From NCBI GenBank assembly GCA_036721855.1, contig DAIMKF010000007.1, positions 1-64,000 of the forward strand: a stretch of 64,000 nt of DNA. The letters run 5' to 3'. Made by a program: the position numbers and the translations under genes. Position 1 is the stretch's first letter. Each line of letters starts with the position of its first letter. Origin of the DNA: JAHDNZ01 sp036721855 (lineage in GTDB: Bacteria > Bacillota > DTU065). Positions 34,720 through 44,718 of this stretch are shown in pieces. The notes under the pieces are model-generated. The model saw only the letters and a program-made list of their open reading frames with translations. It was not told where the DNA came from and ran no database searches.

Positions 34720-35832
34720 TTGCAGTTTGAGATAGTAAAGAATTCTTTGGAATGTAGAGCTAGATTAGGTAGCTTAATACTCAGTCATGGAGTGGTGGAA
34801 ACACCGGTATTTATGCCGGTTGGTACAAAAGCTACTGTTAAGACCCTCACTCCATATGAAGTTAAAGATATCGGTGCCAAGATCATTCTTGCCAACACCT
34901 ATCATTTATACCTAAGACCCGGTGATGAACTTATCGCCCGTCTAGGTGGGTTACACCAATTTATGAATTGGGATTTACCAATTTTAACAGACAGTGGCGG
35001 GTTTCAAGTCTTTAGCCTTGGAAAACTGAGACAAATAACTGAGGAAGGTGTGGCTTTCCAAAGTCATATTGATGGGTCGAAACACTTTTTTTCACCAGAG
35101 AGCTCGATGGCCATTCAACAGAATTTAGGCTCGGATATTATTATGGCCTTTGACGAATGTGTGGCCTATCCGGCAGAAAAAGAATATGTGGAAAAATCTG
35201 TGCAAAGAACAGCTCGCTGGCTTTTGCGCTGTAAAAAAGCCTGGACTAATCGTAAGAGGCAAAACCTCTTTGGCATTATCCAGGGAGGATTGTATCCTGA
35301 CTTGCGTGAGCAAAGTGCTAAGCTTACGGTGGAATATGATCTGCCAGGTTATGCTATCGGCGGTTTAAGTGTTGGAGAGCCTTTGGATTTGCTCCTGGAG
35401 AATCTTGATTACACCGAGCAGTTTATACCAAAAGATAAACCCCGCTACCTGATGGGTGTAGGCAGTCCCGATATTATCTTAAACGCCATCGAGATGGGGA
35501 TTGATATGTTTGATTGCGTCCTGCCAACCCGCATGGCTAGAAATGGAACGGCTATGACTCTAAATGGGCAACTTACAATTCGCAATGCCACTTACAAAGA
35601 AGATGCATCCCCCCTAGATCCCCAATGCAGCTGCCCGACTTGCCAAAATTACACCAGAGCCTACCTGAGGCATTTATTTAATGTTGGGGAAATTTTAGGA
35701 CCGAGGCTTGTTAGTTATCATAATTTACATTTTTTAACCCTGATGATTTTAAAGGCCAGGGAAGCTATAAGGCAGGAAAGATTCGTTCAGTTCAAGAATA
35801 ATTTCTTGAACAACTATTATGGACAAAACTGA
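34720..35832 (+). CDS. tgt: Queuine/preQ1 tRNA-ribosyltransferase
   Basis: Tgt exchanges guanine 34 for preQ1 in GUN-anticodon tRNAs. The 370-residue protein contains the catalytic DSGGFQVFSLGKLR, IIMAFDECVAYPA, FGIIQGGLYPDLR, YAIGGLSVGEP, DCVLPTRMARNGT and the zinc site CSCPTCQNYTRAYLRHL. The start is TTG behind GGGAGTGG. It works directly upstream of QueA in queuosine synthesis, and the queA-tgt-yajC-secD-secF order is widely conserved. Confidence 0.98.
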   Translation: MQFEIVKNSLECRARLGSLILSHGVVETPVFMPVGTKATVKTLTPYEVKDIGAKIILANTYHLYLRPGDELIARLGGLHQFMNWDLPILTDSGGFQVFSLGKLRQITEEGVAFQSHIDGSKHFFSPESSMAIQQNLGSDIIMAFDECVAYPAEKEYVEKSVQRTARWLLRCKKAWTNRKRQNLFGIIQGGLYPDLREQSAKLTVEYDLPGYAIGGLSVGEPLDLLLENLDYTEQFIPKDKPRYLMGVGSPDIILNAIEMGIDMFDCVLPTRMARNGTAMTLNGQLTIRNATYKEDASPLDPQCSCPTCQNYTRAYLRHLFNVGEILGPRLVSYHNLHFLTLMILKAREAIRQERFVQFKNNFLNNYYGQN

Positions 35833-35845
35833 GAGGAGGATTAAT

Positions 35846-36133
35846 ATGATTGGCGAAGGAACCCTTGGAGCTTTGGGTAGTTTTGGAGCATATCTACCGA
35901 TGTTGCTTTTACTGGCAGCTATGTATTTTCTCCTGATCCTACCCCAAAAAAAGCAGGAAAAACAACGCAAATCTTTGCTCGACAGTCTTGCCGTTGGTGA
36001 TAAGATTGTTACCATCGGGGGAATGATTGGACATATCTCGGCTTTAGACGAAGAGACGGTTACTCTTAAAGTTGCAGATAATGTTGAGGTTATATTTATG
36101 CGTCATGCAGTGGGTAGGAAACTAGAGAAATAA
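35846..36133 (+). CDS. yajC: Preprotein translocase subunit YajC
   Basis: YajC is a small accessory protein of the SecDF translocase. The 95-residue protein has one membrane segment (about 15-32, LPMLLLLAAMYFLLILP), the QKKQEKQRKSLLDSL cytoplasmic helix and VGDKIVTIGGMIGHI. ATG 35846 has GAGGAGG upstream; the in-frame ATG at 35819 would overlap tgt and lacks a site. Confidence 0.95.
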   Translation: MIGEGTLGALGSFGAYLPMLLLLAAMYFLLILPQKKQEKQRKSLLDSLAVGDKIVTIGGMIGHISALDEETVTLKVADNVEVIFMRHAVGRKLEK

Positions 36134-36177
36134 CTATAAAAGTAATTGATGTCAGAGCTGTAAAGGAGGAACAGGTT

Positions 36178-37422
36178 TTGAGGACAGAAAACAAAGTACG
36201 CTTAACTGTTGTTCTTGTTGTAGTAGCAATTACTGCACTACTTTTAGGTATCCTCGGTTACAATCGCAAAGAACAGACCTACACTTTCCCCATTAAGCTG
36301 GGTCTGGATTTAAAAGGCGGTGTCTATGTTGTTTTGGCACCTACAGCTGAAGTTACTATAACCGGAGAACAACTCGATAACGCTTTAAGAGAAACAAGAA
36401 ATGTTATCAGTGCACGTGTTGATGAGTTGGGTGTAGCTGAACCAACAATTCAACTCGATTTAGAAAACGATCGTATTATTGTGCAAATTCCGGGGGTAAA
36501 AAGTCCTGAAGAAGCAGCCAAGCTAATTGGCCGCACGGCTCAGCTTTTCTTTGAAGACAGCCAAGGCAATGTCTTATTACTTGGTAAGGATGTTCAAAAA
36601 GCTCAAGCCGGTGCCAGAGATGATGGACCGGGAGCCCAGATCAATCTGGCTTTTACAGCCGAAGGAGCTAAGAAGTTTGGTGAAGCTACAACCAGATTGG
36701 TTGGCCAACCGATTGTAATCAGGCTTGACGAAGAGGTTTTACTAAATGCCGTGGTCAATGAGGCAATTACCGGAGGCAATGCTAGAATCACCGGACTTAC
36801 CTTCACCGAAGCGAAGGAAAAGGCCGCCCTAATTAATGCCGGCGCCTTGCCCGTACCTCTTGAAAGAATTGCCAGTAGTGTAGTTGGCCCAACTTTAGGT
36901 CAACGTTCGATTAATCAAAGTATGACGGCAGGTTTAATCGGTATTGCCATGGTTTTATTATTTATGTGGGCTTTTTATGGCGTGCCCGGTTTGCTTGCCG
37001 ATATGGCCTTAATTATTTATGCTGCCATCATGCTGGCTGTTTTGGCCCTGTTTAGAGCTACTCTTACACTGCCTGGTATTGCAGGTTTTATCCTCTCTAT
37101 CGGTATGGCGGTTGATGCCAATGTTATTATTTTTGAACGGATCAAAGAAGAAATTAGTAATGGCAGAACCATACGCAGTGGTATCGATGCCGGTTTTAAC
37201 AGAGCTTTCCGGACTATTTTTGACTCTAATATCACCACTTTGATTGCAGCCATTGTTCTTCTTTATTTTGGCACCGCACAAGTCAAAGGGTTTGCAGTAA
37301 CATTGAGTATCGGTATTTTAACCAGTATGTTTACTGCCATCTTTGTGACAAGAACATTTGTGGAATTAATGGCAGACAAAGATCCGGAAAGACTTGGCCG
37401 CCATTTTGCAAAGAGGGGGTAG
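36178..37422 (+). CDS. secD: Protein translocase subunit SecD
   Basis: SecD with SecF forms a proton-driven complex that helps pull proteins across the membrane. The 414-residue protein has an N-terminal membrane segment, the LGLDLKGGVYVVLAP motif, a periplasm-like outer domain, a GPTLGQRSI segment and five C-terminal membrane helices including GMAVDANVIIFERIKEE. The start is TTG with AAAGGAGG seven bases upstream. SecD and SecF are separate genes here, unlike the fused Bacillus SecDF. Confidence 0.97.
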   Translation: MRTENKVRLTVVLVVVAITALLLGILGYNRKEQTYTFPIKLGLDLKGGVYVVLAPTAEVTITGEQLDNALRETRNVISARVDELGVAEPTIQLDLENDRIIVQIPGVKSPEEAAKLIGRTAQLFFEDSQGNVLLLGKDVQKAQAGARDDGPGAQINLAFTAEGAKKFGEATTRLVGQPIVIRLDEEVLLNAVVNEAITGGNARITGLTFTEAKEKAALINAGALPVPLERIASSVVGPTLGQRSINQSMTAGLIGIAMVLLFMWAFYGVPGLLADMALIIYAAIMLAVLALFRATLTLPGIAGFILSIGMAVDANVIIFERIKEEISNGRTIRSGIDAGFNRAFRTIFDSNITTLIAAIVLLYFGTAQVKGFAVTLSIGILTSMFTAIFVTRTFVELMADKDPERLGRHFAKRG

Positions 37423-37426
37423 GAAA

Positions 37427-38329
37427 GTGGATTTAAAGGTTATTAAAAACAGAAAGATCTATCTAAGTATTAGTGCCGTTTTAGTTATTCTGGCAATAAT
37501 TATGCTCATCACTAAAGGTTTAAATTATGGTATTGATTATACAGGTGGCACTGTTTTACAGATAGTCACAGAGGCTAAAATTCTTCCCGGACAAGTCCAA
37601 GATATAGTTTTGGCTGATCCTAGAATAGAAGCTTTTGATCTTGGCAGTACTTCTGTACAACTTTTTAATCCGGGAGACAATAAAAGTGGTGTTTTAATAA
37701 AAACCCGTTTTCTGGAAGATGTTGAAGAAACCATTATGTTAGAAGTTTTTGAAGAGAAAATTGGCACTTTCGATGAAGATCAACTGCAAGTACAGAAGGT
37801 TGGTCCGGCAATCGGTAAAGAACTATTAAAAAACGCTCTTTGGTCGCTTATTATTGCCGGTGTTTTAATGCTTATCTATATCAGTTTTAGATTTCAATTT
37901 AAAAGTGGTGTTAGCGCTGTCTTGGCTCTGACCCATGATGTTTTACTGGTACTTGGTTTTTTTGCCTTAACCCAAAAAGAGATAGATGGTCCGTTTTTAG
38001 CTGCTATACTAACTCTGGTTGGTTATTCGATTAATGATACCATCGTTATCTTTGATAAGATACGTGAGAATATGCGTCTAAGAAGAGCCAAAGACACCTT
38101 CTTTTCTGTAGTAAACAACTCTATCAATCAAAGCCTAAGACGTACCATTAATACCTCTGTAACCACTTTGATTGCAATTATCGCCTTGCTTATTTTCGGT
38201 GGAGAATCAATTCGCAATTTTACTCTGGCCATTACCATAGGTATTTTAGTTGGCACCTATTCTTCTTTGTTTATTGCCAGCCCCATCTGGGCTATATGGG
38301 AGAGTGTGGCAGAGAAGAAGGTAAAATGA
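37427..38329 (+). CDS. secF: Protein translocase subunit SecF
   Basis: SecF partners SecD. The 300-residue protein has an N-terminal helix, NYGIDYTGGTVLQI, a short outer domain and five membrane helices with VGPAIGKELL, GYSINDTIVIFDKIREN and SLRRTINTSVTTL. GTG 37427 follows GAGGGGGTAGG, four bases after secD; an in-frame upstream start at 37394 lies inside secD and is less likely. A strong terminator follows. Confidence 0.97.
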   Translation: MDLKVIKNRKIYLSISAVLVILAIIMLITKGLNYGIDYTGGTVLQIVTEAKILPGQVQDIVLADPRIEAFDLGSTSVQLFNPGDNKSGVLIKTRFLEDVEETIMLEVFEEKIGTFDEDQLQVQKVGPAIGKELLKNALWSLIIAGVLMLIYISFRFQFKSGVSAVLALTHDVLLVLGFFALTQKEIDGPFLAAILTLVGYSINDTIVIFDKIRENMRLRRAKDTFFSVVNNSINQSLRRTINTSVTTLIAIIALLIFGGESIRNFTLAITIGILVGTYSSLFIASPIWAIWESVAEKKVK

Positions 38330-38341
38330 AGTTACAGCAAG

Positions 38342-38374
38342 ATGGCCTGACTTAAAAGTCAGGCCATTATTTTT
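38342..38374 (+). terminator. Intrinsic terminator after secF
   Basis: ATGGCCTGACTT (38342-38353) pairs perfectly with AAGTCAGGCCAT (38356-38367), followed by TATTTTTA. It ends the queA-secF transcript. Confidence 0.9.
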
Positions 38375-38388
38375 AGGGAGGTGATGAA

Positions 38389-40854
38389 ATGCCTGAGATT
38401 TGGAATGTAAAGCGTGTTTCTTTGGTCGAGGCTCATCTTTTAGCCGCTAAATTAAAGTGTTCACCAATGATGGCTAAATTACTTTTGGCCCGCGGCATCA
38501 AAAAAGAGCAAGCAAAGACCTTTCTTGTTGAGGGAGGGCCGTTTCATTCACCTTTAGAACTGTCTAATCTAAAACCGGCACTCGAAAGAATCCTAAGAGC
38601 GGTAAAAAATCGCGAAAAGATTGTTATCTATGGAGATTATGATGTTGACGGTATAACCGCTACCACCCTTTTAATGGATCTCTTTCAAAGAAGTGGCAGT
38701 AATGTAAGCTATTATTTACCGGAGAGGTTAACCGAAGGGTATGGTTTAAATTTAGAAGCCATAAAGATGCTCCGCGATAAAGGGACCGATCTTTTAATTA
38801 CGGTTGATTGCGGGATAACTTCTCTTGATATAGCCAATGAGGCTAAAAAGTTAGGACTCGATCTGATAATTACCGATCACCATACACCACTTGAAAAATT
38901 ACCAGTTGCCTGTGCCGTAATTAATCCCCACCTAGATCAATATCCAGCCCCACTTTGTGGAGCAGGAGTAGCTTATAAGTTAGCCCAAGCTCTAGCCCAA
39001 GAGGCACCGGCCTCTTTTCAACTCACCCCCTTGCAGATACAAATGGCTGCCTTGGGGACAATCGCCGATATTGTCGATTTGGTTGACGAAAATAGACGTA
39101 TTGTAAAGCAGGGCTTAATGAGTATGAACAAGGAACCTATTCCGGGAATCTTAGCCCTTAAAGAGGCGGCCAGACTCTCAGACAGACCCATCGATGCCGC
39201 TAAGGTGGCTTTTGTTTTAGCACCGAGAATCAATGCGGCAGGTAGACTTGGCACAGCAAGAAAAGGCGTGGACTTATTTTTAAGTAAAACCTTTAAAGAA
39301 GCTCTACCCATAGCGATCAATCTAGATGAACTAAATGCCAATCGCAAGAGCATAGAAGATGATATCCTGCAAGAAGCTTTATTGCAGGCTGAAAAACAGC
39401 TTCATCACAAAGCACTGGTTTTGGCCGGTGAAAACTGGCACAGTGGGGTAATAGGTATTGTTGCCTCAAGACTTGTGGAAAAGCACTATCGTCCCACTAT
39501 TGTTATTGAGTTAAAAGGGAATGAATGCCATGGCTCTTGTCGCAGTATTGAAAACTTCAATATTTACAATGCTTTGGAGGCCAATAAAGCTTATTTACTT
39601 AAATTCGGTGGTCATCCCATGGCCGCCGGTCTGTCGATTTGCCAAACTAAAATAGCAGAATTTCAAGAAGCTTTTTTAGATTATGCAGACAAGACAATAT
39701 CTGCAGAAGATCTTTACCCGAGAGTCTACATTGATGCCTCGGTTAATTCACCAATTACTATCCCTTTGATTGAAGAGCTAGCTTTGCTTGAACCATGCGG
39801 AGCGGGTAACCCTTCACCTCTTTTTGTCATAAAAGAGGCTAGGCTGGAAAATGCCTATCTTGTCGGGGTCGATAAAAAACACCTTAAGCTGCAACTGGCA
39901 AAAAACGACCTACAATATAGTGGAATAGCTTTTAATATGGCCTCCTGCCTTGAGGAGATTGAAAAAAGTCCTGATATCGATGTGGTTTTCGTCCCGGAGG
40001 TGAATGAGTACCAAGGCCAAAGGTCAGTTTCTTTGCAGGTTAAAAATTTACGTCCCCAAGTCAAAGAATGGGAGAGTTTTGGAGAAGAAGATATCTGGCA
40101 GTTCTGGGAGTCTTTGCCAAGTGGTGAATTAAAAGAGCTTGCACAAAGCTATTTGAAAGGAAATAAGACTATCTGTCTGCCTACAATTGGTCTTGCCCAT
40201 AATATGAAGAGGCTGCAAACAGAATTACTCTTAGACTCTCAAGTTGAGTTTAGATTGGAAAAAAGAGATCTTTATATACCAGTAAAAAAACCTGAGTTGC
40301 TAAAAGACAAAACCATCGGCCTTCTTATCAATAGTGAGCCGGTCTTATGGGCTTTTTTAGCAGAAGGAGCAAAAGAATGTACCTTGAGTTATCTGCCTGC
40401 CAACTACTGGTGGTGGAGGCTCTTTTGGGAGGTTGCCCAAGCTTCAAAAACGGTTAGCCTCTCTATTGACAAAACAAGTTTTCAAAATATTAAGCGCCAA
40501 CATAAGCTAGCTTTTCCTAGTCAAGAGAATCTGCGGCGGATCTATCTCTTTTTAAAAAAATCAGCTGACAAAATGATTTGGCGTGGCACCTATAAACAGA
40601 CAGCCATTGATATGGAAAACCGTTTTGGACAACCATTTACAGAAGAAACAATCAAAAAAGCATTCATTATCTTTACCGAAATAGGTTTGATGGAGTATCT
40701 AGGTTCAAATAAAGAAGGGGTCGGTTATTTAATTAAAGTACCTAAGCGCAAGCTAGACTTGCAGAAATCTCTAAGCTATAATGAGGGTATATTCTTGACC
40801 AAAGAACTGGAATTGTATGCCTCTGAGGTAGCATCAACCGCTTGTATTAAGTAA
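38389..40854 (+). CDS. recJ: Single-stranded-DNA exonuclease RecJ
   Basis: RecJ is a 5'-3' single-strand exonuclease of recombination and mismatch repair. The 821-residue protein has the DHH-family motifs IYGDYDVDGITATT, VDCGITS and TDHH (D163-H165), then the DHHA1 signature GSCRSIENFNIYNAL with FGGHPMAAGLSI, an OB-fold segment and a long C-terminal extension (about 560-821) as found in Firmicute RecJ. The ATG follows AGGGAGGTGAT. secF upstream and apt-relA downstream are usual neighbours. Confidence 0.96.
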   Translation: MPEIWNVKRVSLVEAHLLAAKLKCSPMMAKLLLARGIKKEQAKTFLVEGGPFHSPLELSNLKPALERILRAVKNREKIVIYGDYDVDGITATTLLMDLFQRSGSNVSYYLPERLTEGYGLNLEAIKMLRDKGTDLLITVDCGITSLDIANEAKKLGLDLIITDHHTPLEKLPVACAVINPHLDQYPAPLCGAGVAYKLAQALAQEAPASFQLTPLQIQMAALGTIADIVDLVDENRRIVKQGLMSMNKEPIPGILALKEAARLSDRPIDAAKVAFVLAPRINAAGRLGTARKGVDLFLSKTFKEALPIAINLDELNANRKSIEDDILQEALLQAEKQLHHKALVLAGENWHSGVIGIVASRLVEKHYRPTIVIELKGNECHGSCRSIENFNIYNALEANKAYLLKFGGHPMAAGLSICQTKIAEFQEAFLDYADKTISAEDLYPRVYIDASVNSPITIPLIEELALLEPCGAGNPSPLFVIKEARLENAYLVGVDKKHLKLQLAKNDLQYSGIAFNMASCLEEIEKSPDIDVVFVPEVNEYQGQRSVSLQVKNLRPQVKEWESFGEEDIWQFWESLPSGELKELAQSYLKGNKTICLPTIGLAHNMKRLQTELLLDSQVEFRLEKRDLYIPVKKPELLKDKTIGLLINSEPVLWAFLAEGAKECTLSYLPANYWWWRLFWEVAQASKTVSLSIDKTSFQNIKRQHKLAFPSQENLRRIYLFLKKSADKMIWRGTYKQTAIDMENRFGQPFTEETIKKAFIIFTEIGLMEYLGSNKEGVGYLIKVPKRKLDLQKSLSYNEGIFLTKELELYASEVASTACIK

Positions 40855-40894
40855 GAGTTCATCGAGGCTTTGTTTGTAAAGGAGGTCGTATATA

Positions 40895-41407
40895 ATGGAT
40901 TTTCGCAATAAAATCAGAGAAATTCCTGATTTTCCCAAACCAGGTATCAGTTTTAAGGATATCACTACACTACTAAAAGATGGCGAGGCTTTTAGTGCTG
41001 TAGTGGATACACTAAGAGATCATTACAAGGATAAAGGTATTGATACTGTTGTAGGCATCGAATCTAGAGGGTTTTTAATCGGTGCACCTTTAGCTTATGC
41101 CCTTGGAGCCGGTTTTGTCCTAGTTAGAAAGCCGGGTAAGTTACCTTGTGCAGTGGAAAAAATCGAATATGCTCTAGAATATGGGACCGATTCTTTGGAG
41201 ATTCATCGAGATGCTCTAAAGCCCGGTGAAAAAGTTCTTATATGTGATGATCTTTTGGCAACAGGTGGTACCACAAAAGCTACAATTGAGCTTGTTAACA
41301 AGTTAAAAGCTGAGGTTTTAAGCTTAGCCTTTATTATTGAACTGACCTATTTAAATGGTCGTGAAAAATTACCCGGCCATGACATTTTTTCCTTGGTCAA
41401 ATATTAA
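40895..41407 (+). CDS. apt: Adenine phosphoribosyltransferase
   Basis: Apt makes AMP from adenine and PRPP in purine salvage. The 170-residue protein has IPDFPKPGISFKDIT, IESRGFLIGAPLAYALGAGFV, RKPGKLP and the PRPP-binding VLICDDLLATGGTT. The ATG follows AAAGGAGG. It sits between recJ and relA as in many Firmicutes. Confidence 0.98.
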   Translation: MDFRNKIREIPDFPKPGISFKDITTLLKDGEAFSAVVDTLRDHYKDKGIDTVVGIESRGFLIGAPLAYALGAGFVLVRKPGKLPCAVEKIEYALEYGTDSLEIHRDALKPGEKVLICDDLLATGGTTKATIELVNKLKAEVLSLAFIIELTYLNGREKLPGHDIFSLVKY

Positions 41408-41419
41408 TTAAGTTTTTTA

Positions 41420-41446
41420 GGGAGCAGCCTTTTTAAGGCCGCTCCC
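41420..41446 (+). other. Hairpin between apt and relA
   Basis: GGGAGC (41420-41425) and GCTCCC (41441-41446) enclose GCCTT/AAGGC, giving about 11 pairs with one mismatch. The T run lies before the stem, not after it, so it is a poor terminator and may protect the apt mRNA end. Confidence 0.5.
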
Positions 41447-41484
41447 TCACCTAAAGCTGTTATAGGAAGGGTAGGTGGTATCTT

Positions 41485-43635
41485 ATGGAACTAAATGATC
41501 TTTTTACACGGATAAAACAATATACAACTTCGGAGAGCCTGGAAATTGTTAAAAAAGCTTATGACTTTGCTGAAAATGCCCATCGAGGCCAGTATCGTGA
41601 ATCAGGTGAAGCCTATATTGAACATCCTTTAGAGGTAGCTTACATTTTAGCTGATCTAGAACTTGATATAGATACAATTGTCGGTGGACTTTTGCATGAT
41701 GTTGTAGAAGATACCAAGATCCCAGCTAGTAAAATTAAAGAAGAATTTAATGAACAGGTAGCCCTTTTAGTGGATGGTGTTACCAAGCTAGAAAAGATAC
41801 CCACCCTTTCAAAGGAAGAGCAACAGGCTGAGAACATTCGCAAAATGTTTTTGGCTATGGCCAAGGATCTTAGAGTGGTTTTAATTAAACTAGCCGATCG
41901 CTTAAACAATATGCGTACTCTCCGTTACCTCTCCCCGGAGAGACAAAAGAAAAATGCCCGAGAAACCTTAGAGATCTATTCCCCTCTAGCTCATAGACTT
42001 GGAATGTGGCGAATAAAATGGGAACTTGAAGATTTGGGATTTCGCTATCTAAATCCTGACGAATACTATTATATTGTCAATAAAGTTGCCAAAAATCGCA
42101 ATGAACGTGAAGTCTTTATCAATGAAGTTATTGTCAAATTAAAAAAGCGTCTGGAAGACCTTGATATAGAGGCAGAGATCTATGGCCGACCTAAACATTT
42201 TTATAGCATTTACCAAAAAATGGTTAAGCAAGGCAAAGACTTTGAAGAGATCTACGATTTAACTGCCGTGCGTGTAATCGTAGAGAATGTTAAAGACTGT
42301 TATGGTGTATTAGGTACTGTGCATACTCTTTGGAAACCCATGCCGGGTAGGTTCAAAGATTACATAGCTATGCCAAAGTCCAATATGTATCAATCGCTTC
42401 ATACCACAGTTATTGGTGAAAACGGGGAACCTTTTGAAGTGCAGATTAGAACTTGGGAGATGCACCGTACGGCTGAATATGGTATTGCCGCTCACTGGAA
42501 GTATAAAGAAGGTATTAAAGGTTCTGAGCCTATGGACGAAAAATTAGCCTGGCTCAGACAGATTCTTGAGTGGCAAAGAGAGATGAAAGATGTCGGGGAG
42601 TTTATGGAAACTTTAAAGATCGATCTCTTTGAAGATGAGGTCTTTGTATTTACTCCCAAAGGAGATGTGGTGACACTGCCTGCAGGTTCATCACCGGTTG
42701 ACTTTGCTTATGAAGTGCATACAGTTGTGGGCAATACTTGTGTAGGAGCTAAAGTCAATGGTAAAATAGTACCCCTGGATTATAAGTTAAAAAACGGCGA
42801 GTTTGTAGAGATCTTAACTTCCAAACATTCTTCTCCGAGCCAAGACTGGATTAACTTTGTCAAAACCTCTAAGGCTAAAAACCGTATTCGTCAAAAATTA
42901 AGAGAACTGCAAAGGGAAGATTCTATTATCAAGGGCAAGGATCTTCTCCATAGAGAGTGTCGCCGACTTGAATGGGAGCCCAATGAGATTCTTTTGGCAG
43001 ATAAAGTGGAAGAAATTGCCAAAGACCTTCGTTATCAAACCTCGGAGGATCTGTTTGCCGCTATTGGTTATGGAACAATTACGGCAGGTTCTGTTATCAA
43101 GGATCTAGTAGGTTTAACTGTATATAATAATCGCAAGAAAGAATTAAAAGCGAGGCAGCTTATAAAGGCTACTGTAAAACCGGTTAGCAAAGGAGCAGGA
43201 GTTAGTGTAACAGGTGCTGAGGGTATGCTAATAAAGTTAGCTCGCTGCTGTTCTCCTGTGCCTGGAGATGAGATTATTGGTTATATTACTAGAGGTCGGG
43301 GTGTTACTGTCCATAGAACAGATTGTCCTAATGTAAGCTCTCTAGGAGAAGAAAGGCTTATCGCTGTAAGCTGGGACGAAGCAGAGGCCGGTTACTATCC
43401 GGTGGAGCTTCACCTAGAAGCATACGATAGGCCAAATCTTTTAACTACGATCATGTCAGCTTTGGCTGAAAGTAATACAGCTGTGGCAGCTGTAAATGCC
43501 AGGGCCCTGGATGATGGCCGGGCTAGTATTCAGCTAGTGGTTAATATTGAAAATATTGCTGATCTAGAAAATGTGATGAACCGACTAAGACAACTCAGAG
43601 GTATTGTTGAGGTTCGTCGTGCCAGACCAACATAA
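41485..43635 (+). CDS. relA: Bifunctional (p)ppGpp synthetase/hydrolase Rel
   Basis: This enzyme makes and degrades (p)ppGpp in the stringent response. The 716-residue protein has the full set of domains: the HD hydrolase domain (HRGQYRESGEAYIEHPLEVA, LLHDVVEDT, RLNNMRTL), the synthetase domain (IYGRPKHFYSIYQKM, YKAMPKS-type YIAMPKSNMYQSLHTTV), a TGS domain, a helical and zinc-finger region with ARCCSPVPGDEI, and a C-terminal ACT domain. Intact hydrolase motifs indicate a bifunctional Rel. Confidence 0.98.
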   Translation: MELNDLFTRIKQYTTSESLEIVKKAYDFAENAHRGQYRESGEAYIEHPLEVAYILADLELDIDTIVGGLLHDVVEDTKIPASKIKEEFNEQVALLVDGVTKLEKIPTLSKEEQQAENIRKMFLAMAKDLRVVLIKLADRLNNMRTLRYLSPERQKKNARETLEIYSPLAHRLGMWRIKWELEDLGFRYLNPDEYYYIVNKVAKNRNEREVFINEVIVKLKKRLEDLDIEAEIYGRPKHFYSIYQKMVKQGKDFEEIYDLTAVRVIVENVKDCYGVLGTVHTLWKPMPGRFKDYIAMPKSNMYQSLHTTVIGENGEPFEVQIRTWEMHRTAEYGIAAHWKYKEGIKGSEPMDEKLAWLRQILEWQREMKDVGEFMETLKIDLFEDEVFVFTPKGDVVTLPAGSSPVDFAYEVHTVVGNTCVGAKVNGKIVPLDYKLKNGEFVEILTSKHSSPSQDWINFVKTSKAKNRIRQKLRELQREDSIIKGKDLLHRECRRLEWEPNEILLADKVEEIAKDLRYQTSEDLFAAIGYGTITAGSVIKDLVGLTVYNNRKKELKARQLIKATVKPVSKGAGVSVTGAEGMLIKLARCCSPVPGDEIIGYITRGRGVTVHRTDCPNVSSLGEERLIAVSWDEAEAGYYPVELHLEAYDRPNLLTTIMSALAESNTAVAAVNARALDDGRASIQLVVNIENIADLENVMNRLRQLRGIVEVRRARPT

Positions 43636-43661
43636 AAGACAAAGATTTGAGGGTGAAATCG

Positions 43662-44111
43662 ATGCTGGCCTTAGTGCAAAGAGTCAAAAAAGCTTCTGTT
43701 TTGGTAGAGGCGAAACTGGTTTCCCAGATTGATGCAGGTCTTTTGGTTCTTTTGGGAATCTTAGATAATGATACTAAAAAGGACGCCGACTATATTGCAG
43801 ACAAACTTCTAAACTTAAGAGTTTTCCCTTCTAAGGACGGGGAAAAAGAATTCGAACTCTCAGTAAAGGATATTGGCGGAGAGATTTTGCTGGTCAGTCA
43901 GTTTACCTTGGCCGCAGATTGCAAAAAAGGACGTCGCCCCAGCTTCTCCAGGGCTATGAACCTTAATTTAGCAGAACCGGTCTATCAATATACAGCAACC
44001 CTTTTGGCAAAGGAGATAGCCACTCAAACCGGTGTTTTTGGTGCCCATATGGAAGTAGGTCTAGTTAACGACGGTCCGGTTACCCTTTTAATTGATAGTC
44101 AAAGGAGGTAG
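43662..44111 (+). CDS. dtd: D-aminoacyl-tRNA deacylase
   Basis: Dtd removes D-amino acids, and glycine from tRNA-Ala, from mischarged tRNAs. The 149-residue protein starts LALVQRVKKASV and has the active-site motifs LLVSQFTLAADCKKGRRPSF and the NDGPVTLLID end. ATG 43662 is six bases after GAGGGTG; the TTG at 43647 would overlap that site. The relA-dtd order is very common in Firmicutes. Confidence 0.96.
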   Translation: MLALVQRVKKASVLVEAKLVSQIDAGLLVLLGILDNDTKKDADYIADKLLNLRVFPSKDGEKEFELSVKDIGGEILLVSQFTLAADCKKGRRPSFSRAMNLNLAEPVYQYTATLLAKEIATQTGVFGAHMEVGLVNDGPVTLLIDSQRR

Positions 44112-44115
44112 CAAA

Positions 44116-44718
44116 ATGGAAATCAAGCAGTTTAGTACTTCACTTGCCAATAGCTACCTCTTAGTAGAAGGTAAAGCGGCTCTGTTAATAGATCCTGTCG
44201 TAGCCCTAGAGGAGCTTGCCGATTATAAAATCAGCTACTGCTTGGCTACACATGGACATGCCGATCATATAGCCTTGGCTAAAAGAGTTACCGATCATTT
44301 TCAAATACCTCTTTACCTCCATGAAAATGAGGCTATCTTTATGCAAGACAACTCTTACAATCTTAGCCGTTATATTCTGGGAAGGAATTTAGAGCAAGTC
44401 GAAAATCTGAGGTTTTTGAAGGATGGAGAGGAAATCGATTTTCAAGGACACCTAATTAAAACTATTCATACTCCGGGACACACCAGAGGTTCAGTAATGT
44501 ATTTAATAGATAATAAATATCTTTTTTCCGGGGACACCCTTTTTAAGGAAGGTATAGGCAGGACCGATTTAAAAGGAAGTTACCCAACTTTAATGGCCGA
44601 AACATTAACTAGGCTTTTAGATATCAACGAGAATTGGTTGGTCTATCCCGGCCATGGTAAAAGCACAGTCTACCAAGAAGTTAAGAAAATGCTTAAATAT
44701 TGGAGGAGACTTGTCTAA
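44116..44718 (+). CDS. Metallo-beta-lactamase-fold hydrolase (glyoxalase II-like)
   Basis: The 200-residue protein has the binuclear metal site motif ATHGHADHIALA (H-x-H-x-D-H), HTPGHTRGSVMYLI, FSGDTLFKEGIGRTDL and YPGHGKST. Such small proteins are often called hydroxyacylglutathione hydrolase-like, but the real substrate is unknown. ATG 44116 follows AAAGGAGG. Its stop overlaps the hemZ start by one base. The dtd-MBL-hemZ run is usual in Clostridia. Confidence 0.92.
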   Translation: MEIKQFSTSLANSYLLVEGKAALLIDPVVALEELADYKISYCLATHGHADHIALAKRVTDHFQIPLYLHENEAIFMQDNSYNLSRYILGRNLEQVENLRFLKDGEEIDFQGHLIKTIHTPGHTRGSVMYLIDNKYLFSGDTLFKEGIGRTDLKGSYPTLMAETLTRLLDINENWLVYPGHGKSTVYQEVKKMLKYWRRLV